NCBI RefSeq assembly: GCF_001424945.1
Contig: NZ_LMCW01000012.1
Span: forward strand, 2,642 to 66,641
Source of the DNA: Rhizobium sp. Root1203
GTDB taxonomy: Bacteria; Pseudomonadota; Alphaproteobacteria; Rhizobiales; Rhizobiaceae
Direction: 5' to 3'
Length of the DNA: 64,000 bases
The notes beneath the pieces are model-generated. The model did no database searches. It was not told where the DNA came from and saw nothing but the letters and a program-made list of their open reading frames with translations. This document shows positions 15,771 to 26,972 of the stretch, in pieces. A program made the translations under genes and the position numbers. Each line of letters opens with the position of its first letter. Within the stretch, counting starts at the first letter, position 1.

Positions 15771-16847
15771 ATGCTTGAATTGCGGAACGCCGCAAAGATG
15801 GTGGGCGGGGAGTATCACATCCACGCGACCAATCTTGCTTTTGAACGAGGCACGCTGAATGTGCTGCTGGGGCCGACGCTCTCCGGCAAGACGTCGCTGA
15901 TGCGATTGATGGCCGGACTCGACCGCCCGACAAGCGGTTCCGTCCATTTCGACGGCGTCGATGTCACTGGCGTGCCGGTGCAGAAGCGCAACGTGGCGAT
16001 GGTGTACCAGCAATTTATCAATTATCCGGCCTTTTCGGTCTACGAGAACATTGCTTCGCCGATGCGGATTGCCGGCAAGGATGCCGCGACAATCGATCAG
16101 GAGGTCCGAAAAGCCGCAGAGCTGATGCGGCTGACGCCTTATCTCGACCGCACGCCGCTTAATTTGTCGGGTGGCCAGCAACAGCGCACCGCGCTTGCCC
16201 GCGCGCTGGTGAAGAATGCAAGCCTGGTGCTCATGGATGAGCCATTGGCGAACCTCGACTACAAACTGCGTGAGGAATTGCGTGCGGAACTGCCGAAGAT
16301 ATTCGCGCAATCCGGTGCCATTTTCGTCTATGCAACCACCGAGCCATCCGAGGCGCTACTGCTTGGGGGCAATACGGCGACGCTATCAGAGGGGCGCGTG
16401 ACGCAATTCGGGTCGACGATCAGCGTCTATCGCAACCCTTTCGATCTTATCACGGCGAAGACCTTTGCCGATCCGCCTCTCAACTTCATTGACGTGGTGA
16501 AAACCGGCGGAAGCCTGCAGCGGCAAGGTGCCGATCTACTCTCGGTGCCCAGCCATCTCGCCGGCATGGCAGACGGGCCTGTGACCGTGGCATTTCACCC
16601 CCATCACCTTGCGCTTTCGGCGCAGACACCAAACGCGGCGAGGCTGCGGGCGCGCACGCAGATCTCGGAGATCACCGGTTCGGAAAGCTTCGTGCACCTG
16701 GACTACGACGGAGTGCGCTGGGTCATGCTTGCTCACGGTATTCACGACATCGATCCGGATACGGAGGTCGAGGTATTTCTCGACACCCGTCATCTGATGG
16801 CTTTTGACACCGACGGCCGCGCGATCGCGACCGGCAATCAAGCGTAA
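15771..16847 (+). CDS. glpS: Glycerol ABC transporter ATPase, GlpS
   Basis: The 358-residue ATPase is one of two that energise glycerol import. It has Walker A GPTLSGKT (34-41), a canonical signature LSGGQ (132-136), Walker B VLMDEP (Asp156, Glu157) and a C-terminal TOBE-like regulatory domain. The switch His is absent: the H-loop reads YATTEPSEA, with Thr190 where His is expected. It pairs with GlpT, which has the opposite defect, so one of the two ATP sites is degenerate. The gene is 12 bases from glpT. Confidence 0.92.
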   Translation: MLELRNAAKMVGGEYHIHATNLAFERGTLNVLLGPTLSGKTSLMRLMAGLDRPTSGSVHFDGVDVTGVPVQKRNVAMVYQQFINYPAFSVYENIASPMRIAGKDAATIDQEVRKAAELMRLTPYLDRTPLNLSGGQQQRTALARALVKNASLVLMDEPLANLDYKLREELRAELPKIFAQSGAIFVYATTEPSEALLLGGNTATLSEGRVTQFGSTISVYRNPFDLITAKTFADPPLNFIDVVKTGGSLQRQGADLLSVPSHLAGMADGPVTVAFHPHHLALSAQTPNAARLRARTQISEITGSESFVHLDYDGVRWVMLAHGIHDIDPDTEVEVFLDTRHLMAFDTDGRAIATGNQA

Positions 16848-16858
16848 GGGGCGGGGAC

Positions 16859-17929
16859 ATGGCACGCATCACGCTCGACCACATCCGCCACGCCTACGGT
16901 CCGAACCCAGCATCGGAGAAAGACTACGCGCTTCGCGAAGTCGACCACGAATGGCGCGACGGCGGCGCTTACGCACTGCTCGGACCGTCCGGCTGCGGAA
17001 AGACGACGCTGCTCAACATCATCTCCGGTCTGCTGCAACCGTCGCATGGCCGCATCCTGTTCGACGGCAACGATGTGACGAATCTTTCGACGCAGGCGCG
17101 CAACATCGCTCAGGTTTTCCAGTTTCCCGTGATCTACGACACGATGACTGTGTACGACAATCTGGCCTTTCCGCTTCGCAACCGCGGGGTCGCCGAGCCT
17201 GAGGTCGATCGTCGCGTTCGCGAAATCCTCGAGATGATCGATCTCGCGGGGATGGCGAAGCGCAAGGCCCAGGGCCTGACCGCCGACCAGAAGCAGAAGA
17301 TTTCGCTCGGACGCGGACTGGTGCGCAACGACGTCAACGCCATCCTGTTCGATGAACCGTTGACCGTCATCGACCCGCACATGAAGTGGGTTTTGCGCTC
17401 GCAGTTGAAGCGCCTTCACAAGCAGTTCGGTTTCACCATGGTCTATGTCACGCACGACCAGACCGAGGCACTGACGTTCGCCGACAAGGTCGTCGTGATG
17501 TACGAGGGCGAGATCGTGCAGATCGGTACGCCGGCCGAGCTCTTCGAGCGGCCGAGCCACACGTTCGTCGGTTACTTCATCGGCTCTCCGGGCATGAACG
17601 TCATTCCTGCGACGTTGGCCGGCAATGTCGTGACGATCGGCAGCGAGACGCTGTCGCTCGATTATGCGCCGAAGGTCGCAGCGGGTGCGAAGACGGAACT
17701 CGGCATCCGTCCGGAATTTATCCGGATCGGACGTGAGGGGATGCCGGTCGCGATCAACCGGGTTGAGGACATCGGCCGGCAGAAGATCGTTCGTGCAAGC
17801 TTTGCCGGACAGCCACTCGCCATCGTCGTGACGGAAGACGCGGAAATCCCCGCTGACGCTCGCGTCACCTTCGATCCCGCAGCCATCAATATCTACGCCA
17901 ATTCCTGGCGCGTCGGCAGGGAGGCCTGA
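16859..17929 (+). CDS. glpT: Glycerol ABC transporter ATPase, GlpT
   Basis: The 356-residue partner of GlpS has Walker A GPSGCGKT (42-49), Q-loop Gln88, Walker B ILFDEP (Asp165, Glu166) and switch His199 (YVTHDQTEA). Its signature is LTADQ (140-144) instead of LSGGQ. A TOBE-like C-terminal domain follows. This is the ABC-transporter GlpT of rhizobia, not the E. coli glycerol-3-phosphate antiporter of the same name. The permease gene glpP begins four bases after the stop. Confidence 0.92.
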   Translation: MARITLDHIRHAYGPNPASEKDYALREVDHEWRDGGAYALLGPSGCGKTTLLNIISGLLQPSHGRILFDGNDVTNLSTQARNIAQVFQFPVIYDTMTVYDNLAFPLRNRGVAEPEVDRRVREILEMIDLAGMAKRKAQGLTADQKQKISLGRGLVRNDVNAILFDEPLTVIDPHMKWVLRSQLKRLHKQFGFTMVYVTHDQTEALTFADKVVVMYEGEIVQIGTPAELFERPSHTFVGYFIGSPGMNVIPATLAGNVVTIGSETLSLDYAPKVAAGAKTELGIRPEFIRIGREGMPVAINRVEDIGRQKIVRASFAGQPLAIVVTEDAEIPADARVTFDPAAINIYANSWRVGREA

Positions 17930-17932
17930 GCC

Positions 17933-18799
<867 letters not shown>

Positions 18800-18813
18800 G
18801 AAAGGAGAGGACC

Positions 18814-19641
18814 ATGGCTCAGACAATGAAATACAAGCCTGCGGGCAACTTCTCCTGGGTCGTTTCGACGATCTACATCATCTTCCTGCTGCTGCCGATC
18901 TACTGGCTGGTCAACATGAGCTTCAAGGAGAATGCCGAGATCACCGGCACCTTCTCGCTCTGGCCACTCAACCCGACGCTTCGGAACTACACTGTCATCT
19001 TCACCGATCCGTCCTGGTACAACGGCTATATAAATTCGATCACCTATGTCGTCATGAACACGGTGATTTCGGTGCTGGCGGCGCTGCCTGCGGCCTATGC
19101 CTTCTCGCGGTACCGTTTTCTCGGCGACAAGCATCTGTTCTTCTGGCTGCTGACGAACCGGATGGCTCCGCCCGCCGTCTTCGCGCTGCCATTCTTCCAG
19201 CTCTACTCGGCATTTGGCCTGATCGATACGCACATTGCGGTTGCGCTTGCCCACTGCCTGTTCAACGTGCCGCTGGCGGTCTGGATCCTGGAAGGTTTCA
19301 TGTCCGGCGTGCCCAAGGAGATCGACGAGACTGCCTATATCGACGGCTACTCGTTCCCGCGCTTCTTCGTCAGGATCTTCATACCGCTTGTGGCATCGGG
19401 CGTCGGCGTCGCAGCCTTCTTCTGCTTCATGTTCTCATGGGTCGAACTGCTGCTCGCCAGGACGCTGACGACGACCGCCGCAAAGCCGATCTCGGCGATC
19501 ATGACGCGCACGGTTTCCGCCTCGGGCATGGACTGGGGTGTGCTGGCGGCGGCCGGCGTCCTGACCATCATTCCCGGTGCGCTCGTCATTTATTTCGTGC
19601 GCAACTACATCGCCAAGGGCTTCGCGCTCGGTCGCGTCTGA
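18814..19641 (+). CDS. glpQ: Glycerol ABC transporter permease, GlpQ
   Basis: The 275-residue permease has six predicted helices and an EAA-type loop (EIDETAYIDGYSFPRFFVRI) like other CUT1-style carbohydrate permeases. ATG 18814 follows GGAGAGG at a good distance; the longer frame overlaps glpP. This GlpQ is a permease, not a glycerophosphodiesterase. Confidence 0.92.
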   Translation: MAQTMKYKPAGNFSWVVSTIYIIFLLLPIYWLVNMSFKENAEITGTFSLWPLNPTLRNYTVIFTDPSWYNGYINSITYVVMNTVISVLAALPAAYAFSRYRFLGDKHLFFWLLTNRMAPPAVFALPFFQLYSAFGLIDTHIAVALAHCLFNVPLAVWILEGFMSGVPKEIDETAYIDGYSFPRFFVRIFIPLVASGVGVAAFFCFMFSWVELLLARTLTTTAAKPISAIMTRTVSASGMDWGVLAAAGVLTIIPGALVIYFVRNYIAKGFALGRV

Positions 19642-19657
19642 CAAGGGAGGACCACTC

Positions 19658-19939
19658 ATGAACTTTTCCTGGATGGCGTGGACGCTGCCCACCGCATTGT
19701 TTTTCCTGACGATCCTCATGCTGCTGATCGGCATGAGCATCTGGGAATATTTGGCGCCGGGAGGCTCTCCGCGTGTGGGTGTTCTCAGGTTCGAAACCAC
19801 GCGCGGAGACCGGCTTTTCATATCGCTGCTCGGTGCAGCGTTCATCCATCTCGCATGGCTGGGCCTTGTCGGGCCCAACCTGTGGTGGGCTCTTGCCCTT
19901 GCCGTAGTCTACGCCGTCGGCGTGTTCCGCTACGTCTGA
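19658..19939 (+). CDS. glpU: Small membrane protein GlpU (DUF2160-like)
   Basis: The 93-residue protein has about three hydrophobic helices with a polar loop (LAPGGSPRVGVLRFETTRGD). Its size and place between glpQ and the binding-protein gene match GlpU of the rhizobial glpSTPQUV operon, a DUF2160-type protein. GGGAGG is just upstream of ATG 19658. Its exact role in glycerol uptake is unknown. Confidence 0.85.
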   Translation: MNFSWMAWTLPTALFFLTILMLLIGMSIWEYLAPGGSPRVGVLRFETTRGDRLFISLLGAAFIHLAWLGLVGPNLWWALALAVVYAVGVFRYV

Positions 19940-20016
19940 GGGCAGGAAGATACAGATGGCCGGGGGTACTGGCCGCCTGACGTGAAGACTGCAATCGCAA
20001 ACCCTGGGAGGATATT

Positions 20017-21741
<1,725 letters not shown>

Positions 21742-21750
21742 TCGGCTGCG

Positions 21751-21812
21751 TTGGCCGGGGCAATCGCCCCGGCCAATAGCGACGCCGGCGGCGCACAATG
21801 CGTCCGCCGGTC
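21751..21812 (+). terminator. Two strong hairpins between glpV and glpK
   Basis: TTGGCCGGGGC (21751-21761) pairs perfectly with GCCCCGGCCAA (21766-21776) across a 4-base loop. A second GC-rich hairpin follows at about 21784-21812. There is no T-tract, so this is more likely a partial terminator or 3'-end stabiliser that keeps glpV message high relative to glpK. Confidence 0.55.
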
Positions 21813-21893
21813 CCACACCAAATTTCAGATGCACATCGCACGACCTGCCGCTTCGACGGCCGGCGGGGTATGCTTTTGCAGTCGAGGCAGGAA

Positions 21894-23408
21894 ATGAGCG
21901 GCTATATTCTCGCAATCGATCAGGGCACGACCTCCTCGCGCGCGATCGTCTTCGATGCCGGGATGGGCATGGTCGCTTCGGCGCAAGAAGAAATCAAACA
22001 GTACTATCCTCAGCCGGGTTGGGTCGAGCATGATCCCCGCGAGATCTGGGAGAGCGTCGTTGGCACGGCGCGGCAGGCAATAGCCCGTGCCGGGATAGCA
22101 CCGGCCGCAATCGCTGCGATCGGCATTACCAATCAGCGCGAAACGACTGTCGTCTGGGATCGCAAATCGGGTCAGGCGTTGCACAACGCGATCGTCTGGC
22201 AGGACCGGCGCACAGCGGAAATCTGCGATAGCCTCAAAGCCGACGGCTATGAGAAACTGTTCCGAGCGAAGACAGGGCTTTTGCTCGATCCCTATTTCTC
22301 AGGAACGAAACTGCGCTGGCTGCTCGACAACATCGGTGGCTTGCGGCAGAGCGCCGAGGCCGGTGACGTGTGCTTCGGCACGATCGACAGCTGGCTGATC
22401 TTCAACCTGACCGGCGGCCGGGTTCACGCCGCCGATGCCACCAATGCATGCCGAACCATGCTCTACAACATCGCGGACGGCGAGTGGGACGACGAGCTTC
22501 TCGGTGTCCTGCGGATACCTGCGTCAGTCCTCCCGGCGATCAAGGATTGTTCCGACGATTTCGGAACAACAGAGGCTGGAATATTTGGTGCGGCAATTCC
22601 GATCCTTGGCGTTGCCGGGGACCAGCAGGCCGCGACCATCGGCAACGCCTGCTTCGACCCGGGCATGATAAAGTCGACATACGGAACGGGCTGTTTCGCC
22701 TTGCTGAATACCGGCCGCGATCGGGTCATGTCGTCCAACCGCATGCTGACGACCGTCGCCTACCGGCTGGAGGGCGAGACCACATACGCTCTGGAAGGAT
22801 CGATCTTCATAGCCGGTGCAGCTGTACAATGGCTGCGCGACGGGCTCGGCATCATTTCGCAGGCATCCGAAAGCGGCGCGCTGGCGCTGAAGGCCGATTC
22901 CGGTCAGCAGGTCTACGTCGTGCCCGCCTTTACCGGTCTCGGGGCACCCTACTGGGATCCCGAAGCACGGGGCGCGATCTTTGGCCTGACAAGGAACAGC
23001 GGCCCGGCGGAATTGGCGCATGCGGTCCTCGAGTCCGTCGCCTACCAGACGCTGGACCTTCTCGTTGCGATGAGGAAGGACTGGGGCGACCACCATATTG
23101 AAACGGTTCTGCGCGTCGACGGCGGCATGGCGGCTTCCGATTGGACCATGCAACGCCTCGCAGACATCGTCGCCAATCCCGTCGACCGGTCCGCCGTCCC
23201 CGAGACGACGGCGCTCGGTGCCGCCTGGCTGGCGGGATCGAAGGCGGGTGTGTGGCCGGGGCGGCGTCAGTTTGCAGAAGCATGGAATTGCAACCGACGT
23301 TTTCTCCCGTCGATGCCTGACGAGGTGCGCCAGAGCAAGATCGCTGGCTGGCGCAACGCGGTGTCGCGCACATTGTCCGGAGCGCAGTTCGGCAGCCAGA
23401 TTTCCTGA
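21894..23408 (+). CDS. glpK: Glycerol kinase
   Basis: The 504-residue FGGY-family kinase phosphorylates glycerol to glycerol-3-phosphate, the substrate of GlpD. The N-terminal phosphate-binding motif is [27 protein letters not shown] and the C-terminal [19 protein letters not shown] are family hallmarks. ATG 21894 is the expected start by homology, and the longer frame adds no conserved sequence. Together with glpSTPQUV and glpD it completes glycerol uptake and entry into triose phosphates. Confidence 0.95.
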   Translation: MSGYILAIDQGTTSSRAIVFDAGMGMVASAQEEIKQYYPQPGWVEHDPREIWESVVGTARQAIARAGIAPAAIAAIGITNQRETTVVWDRKSGQALHNAIVWQDRRTAEICDSLKADGYEKLFRAKTGLLLDPYFSGTKLRWLLDNIGGLRQSAEAGDVCFGTIDSWLIFNLTGGRVHAADATNACRTMLYNIADGEWDDELLGVLRIPASVLPAIKDCSDDFGTTEAGIFGAAIPILGVAGDQQAATIGNACFDPGMIKSTYGTGCFALLNTGRDRVMSSNRMLTTVAYRLEGETTYALEGSIFIAGAAVQWLRDGLGIISQASESGALALKADSGQQVYVVPAFTGLGAPYWDPEARGAIFGLTRNSGPAELAHAVLESVAYQTLDLLVAMRKDWGDHHIETVLRVDGGMAASDWTMQRLADIVANPVDRSAVPETTALGAAWLAGSKAGVWPGRRQFAEAWNCNRRFLPSMPDEVRQSKIAGWRNAVSRTLSGAQFGSQIS

Positions 23409-23579
23409 CATTCGCGCGACCGGATATCGACCGTTGTCGTTCACGGCGCAGTCTGGCGTCCCCCCCGGGAGATGCCGAAAGCAAAAGTTCGGCTTGACCG
23501 GCGCAGGACGATTGGCGATTGCATATGACCACAGCGGCATGCGGTTGCTTCAATCGGGCCTCTGACGGAGGAGATGAAA

Positions 23580-23918
23580 ATGACGTCGAGCAACCTGTTC
23601 GTATCGGCCGAGGGCGCGAATTGGACAAATCCGGAGCCGGGTGTCACCCGCCGCATCATGGCCTATCTGCCCGAAATGATGATGGTCGAGGTCGTTTTCG
23701 AGAAGGATGCCGTGGGGGCAGCGCATTCGCATCCCCATATCCAGGCGAGCTATGTCGCGGAAGGCAGGTTCGCGGTTACCATCGATGGCAAGACCGAAAT
23801 ATTGGTCGAAGGCGGAAGCTTCATCGTCCCTTCCAACCTTGTGCATGGCGTCAAGGCGCTGGAAAATGGACGGTTGATCGATACCTTCACGCCACATCGC
23901 GCAGAATTCCTTGGCTGA
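23580..23918 (+). CDS. Small cupin-domain protein
   Basis: The 112-residue single cupin has the metal-site motif AAHSHPHIQASYVAEGRF and a second motif IVPSNLVHGV. Such proteins bind a metal and act as sugar isomerases, small-molecule sensors or dioxygenase-like enzymes. ATG 23580 has GGAGGAG at suitable spacing; ATG 23574 lies too close to it. It lies between glpK and an amidohydrolase. Confidence 0.85.
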   Translation: MTSSNLFVSAEGANWTNPEPGVTRRIMAYLPEMMMVEVVFEKDAVGAAHSHPHIQASYVAEGRFAVTIDGKTEILVEGGSFIVPSNLVHGVKALENGRLIDTFTPHRAEFLG

Positions 23919-23995
23919 AATCTTGCGCATGAGCGACCGGAAACAGGCCTCCTGCCGGGTCGACGCGGACAAAGCCCAACGACAGGAAACGGTGC

Positions 23996-25150
23996 ATGTT
24001 TCTGACTGACGAAGAGATTATCGATATCAAGCGGTTTCGGCGCGAGCTTCATCAGAAACCAGAAATATCCGGGGAGGAGGCTGAAACGGCACTCCGCGTC
24101 CAGCAGGCACTGCTGGTCACGTTCCCGGACCGGATCGAGTCGAACCTGGGCGGCCATGGACTTGCGGCAGTCTACGACGTCGGGGCCGACGGACCGACTG
24201 TCATGATCCGCGCCGAGCTGGATGGGCTTCCGATCGAGGAAATCTCCGATGTCGCGCATCGATCGACTGTTGCGGGCAAAGGTCACCTTTGCGGGCATGA
24301 CGGGCACATGGCGATCCTGATGGCACTGGCCAAGGGGCTTGGCCGCAAACGGCCGGCGAGAGGACGGGTGGTGCTGATGTTTCAGCCGGCGGAGGAAAAC
24401 GGCGCCGGCGCGGCCGCTGTCCTGGCTGATCCGAAGTTCGCCGCGCTGAAGCCTGATCTGGCGTTGTCGCTCCATAATTTTCCCGGCGTCAGGCTTGGTC
24501 ACGCGCTTTTGCGGGACGGGCCGGTGAACTGCGCCTCGCGCGGCATGAAAATCATCCTCAAGGGCAAGACATCGCATGCCTCCTATCCGGAGGACGGCAT
24601 AGCGCCGACGTTTGCTATGGCAAATCTGCTCGGCGGACTGACGGCCCTTGGCAACAACGCAGCTCTCGGACCCGACTATACGCTGGTTACCGTCACGCAT
24701 GCACGCCTGGGCGAGCCAGCTTTCGGGATCAGCCCGGGCCAAGCGGAAATCTGGGCAACGCTGCGGACGTTGACGGATGAGAGGATGACCGCGCTCGTGC
24801 ACGCCGCCGAAGCTCTTGCGTGCCACCAGGCACAGGCGGCAGGGCTGCAGTTGAAGATTTCCTACGAGGATGTTTTCCGGCAGTGCTTCAATTCGGCAGA
24901 GGCGGTCGATGTCCTGCGTCGCGCATTGGACGAGGAAGGCATAACCGTCGAGAGGGCAAGCGAACTCCTGCCGATGAAGGCATCGGAAGATTTCGGACTG
25001 TTTCGAACGGTGGCGCCGTCGGCGATGTTTTTCCTTGGGGCAGGCGAAGATCATCCTCGGCTGCACAATCCGGACTACGACTTCCCGGACCAGCTGATTT
25101 CCCTCGGCTCGCGTGTCTTCATGCGCGCGATCCGCAATGTTCTCGGGTGA
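23996..25150 (+). CDS. M20-family amidohydrolase (hippurate/IAA-amino acid hydrolase type)
   Basis: The 384-residue zinc-dependent hydrolase begins with RRELHQKPEISGEE, contains the catalytic GHDGHMA motif near residue 101, the metal-ligand Glu in QPAEENGAGA, and ends with the conserved LHNPDYDF block. A dimerisation lid domain lies between. It cleaves N-acyl amino acids or similar amides in the cytoplasm; the natural substrate is unknown. Confidence 0.9.
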   Translation: MFLTDEEIIDIKRFRRELHQKPEISGEEAETALRVQQALLVTFPDRIESNLGGHGLAAVYDVGADGPTVMIRAELDGLPIEEISDVAHRSTVAGKGHLCGHDGHMAILMALAKGLGRKRPARGRVVLMFQPAEENGAGAAAVLADPKFAALKPDLALSLHNFPGVRLGHALLRDGPVNCASRGMKIILKGKTSHASYPEDGIAPTFAMANLLGGLTALGNNAALGPDYTLVTVTHARLGEPAFGISPGQAEIWATLRTLTDERMTALVHAAEALACHQAQAAGLQLKISYEDVFRQCFNSAEAVDVLRRALDEEGITVERASELLPMKASEDFGLFRTVAPSAMFFLGAGEDHPRLHNPDYDFPDQLISLGSRVFMRAIRNVLG

Positions 25151-25349
25151 GTGGACACAGCGACCGTGCATCTCGTGCTGCCGTTGGCGACGTTCGCACG
25201 GGCGCGTCGATATTGCGCGTGCAGCGCGTTTTTTCTCTTTCCCACGCGGGGCGATCGGCATATCTACGAGCGGTACGGATCGGATATAGCGTAGGCCGTT
25301 TTCATCGATCCGTCTGCGTGCATTCTTTGCATTTCACATCGGCAGATTG

Positions 25350-26786
25350 ATGACAGCGATAGATACCACCGGGAAGAGTGGCGACGAACAAAGCGCGCGC
25401 CGGGCAAAGATCGTGGCATTGGTCGTTGCCGTCTCCTTCTTCATGCAGATCCTCGATGGAACGATCGTCACCACGTCGCTGCCGCAGATGGCGGCAAGTT
25501 TCGGTGTCCAGCCGGTATCGATGAGCATCGGCATTACTGTTTACATGCTGACCATGGCGGCCTTCATTCCGCTCGCCGGCTGGCTCGGCGACCGTTATGG
25601 CGCAAGGCGCGTCTTCATGACGTCGATCGCGGTTTTCACGCTTGCCTCGCTGTTCTGTGGGCTTTCCAACGGACTGGTGGAATTCGTCGTTGCGCGCGCC
25701 ATCCAGGGTGCGGGTAGTGCACTGATGACGCCTGTCGGCCGGATCATCGTTCTGAAGAATGCCCGCAAGTCCGAACTCGTCCAGGCAATCGCACTGATTA
25801 CCTGGCCGGCACTGACGGCGCCGGTCATCGGTCCCCTGCTTGGGAGCTTCATCACGACCTATGCCAGCTGGCACTGGAACTTTCTGATCAACCTGCCGAT
25901 CGGGGCTATCGGCATGGCGCTGGTCTGGCGCTTCGTGCCGGAGCAGCGCGAGGAGGATGCCGGCAGGCTGGATATTCGCGGATTCGTTCTCAGCGGCGCA
26001 GGTCTCACCCTCCTGCTTGCGGCACTCGAGCTGTCGGTCAAATGGCATGGTGGCTTCCTGCCTGTCCTCGCCATGCTTGCAGCGGGCATGGTGCTGTCTT
26101 TCATGGCAACGCGGCATTTTCTGCGCATCGACAATCCGCTCCTCGATCTATCCGCCTTCAAGGTGCAAACCTATGCCATCGCGACGCTGTCGGCCGGCAC
26201 GGCCAGCCGGGTGGCGATCAATGCAACACCGTTCCTGCTGCCGCTGCTCTTTCAGCTTGGCTTTGGCCTGAGTTCGATCGAGGCAGGTGCCTATCTGCTC
26301 GTCTATTTTCTTGGCAATCTCGGCATGAAGGCGGTGACGACACCCTTGCTTGCCCGGCTCGGCTTCCGCACCGTTCTTTGTTTCAACGGTCTGATCGCAG
26401 CGCTTTCCATCGCCGCCTGCGGGTTTCTTTCTCCGGAGACACCGCGTGCCGTCATCTATGCGCTGCTCCTGACCGCCGGTCTTTCCCGCTCTATGGAGTT
26501 CACGGCACTCAATACGCTGGCCTTTGCCGACATCAATCCGGCGCAGCGCAGTTCCGCTTCGACCTTGTCCAGCATGCTGCAACAGGTTTCCATGCTGCTC
26601 GGCGTCGCGATCGCCGCCGCCGTGCTCAACATTTCAGTCGCGTTTCGCGGCCTGGACAATCCGGGGCTGGCGGATTTCCGCTGGGCGTTCCTGATCATCG
26701 GGGCAATCGGGATCGTGTCATCGTTGCGGTTCCTGCAACTGGCACGGGATGCGGGCGCCGAGGTTTCGGGACACCGCTTGCGTTAG
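25350..26786 (+). CDS. MFS drug exporter, DHA2 (EmrB/QacA) family
   Basis: The 478-residue transporter has about 14 predicted helices. LDGTIVTTSLPQMAASF in helix 1, GWLGDRYGARRVFM as motif A and IQGAGSALMTPVGRI are hallmarks of the DHA2 family of proton-coupled exporters. ATG 25350 is preferred over TTG 25347. The intergenic region upstream (about 200 bases) shows no clear operator. No membrane-fusion partner is present. Confidence 0.88.
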   Translation: MTAIDTTGKSGDEQSARRAKIVALVVAVSFFMQILDGTIVTTSLPQMAASFGVQPVSMSIGITVYMLTMAAFIPLAGWLGDRYGARRVFMTSIAVFTLASLFCGLSNGLVEFVVARAIQGAGSALMTPVGRIIVLKNARKSELVQAIALITWPALTAPVIGPLLGSFITTYASWHWNFLINLPIGAIGMALVWRFVPEQREEDAGRLDIRGFVLSGAGLTLLLAALELSVKWHGGFLPVLAMLAAGMVLSFMATRHFLRIDNPLLDLSAFKVQTYAIATLSAGTASRVAINATPFLLPLLFQLGFGLSSIEAGAYLLVYFLGNLGMKAVTTPLLARLGFRTVLCFNGLIAALSIAACGFLSPETPRAVIYALLLTAGLSRSMEFTALNTLAFADINPAQRSSASTLSSMLQQVSMLLGVAIAAAVLNISVAFRGLDNPGLADFRWAFLIIGAIGIVSSLRFLQLARDAGAEVSGHRLR

Positions 26787-26972
26787 TAGATTTGACCGGC
26801 CAGAACGCAGGTTTTCGCCCTGGCGCGCAGCGTCCGAACCCGATTTCAGCATCGCCATGCAGCGGTCAGCGTGCTATCGACGGTTGCCAAACGCGAACGG
26901 AACGGCTCGAGTTCTGGCGCTTCGCCTTTCTGTCGCCTTTCTTTCCTATGAAAAGCAGGCCTCCAACCTGAT

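Noticed and set aside
23750..25261. 503-codon minus-strand frame opposite the amidohydrolase
   Set aside because: Antisense shadow. The plus-strand M20 motifs are unambiguous.
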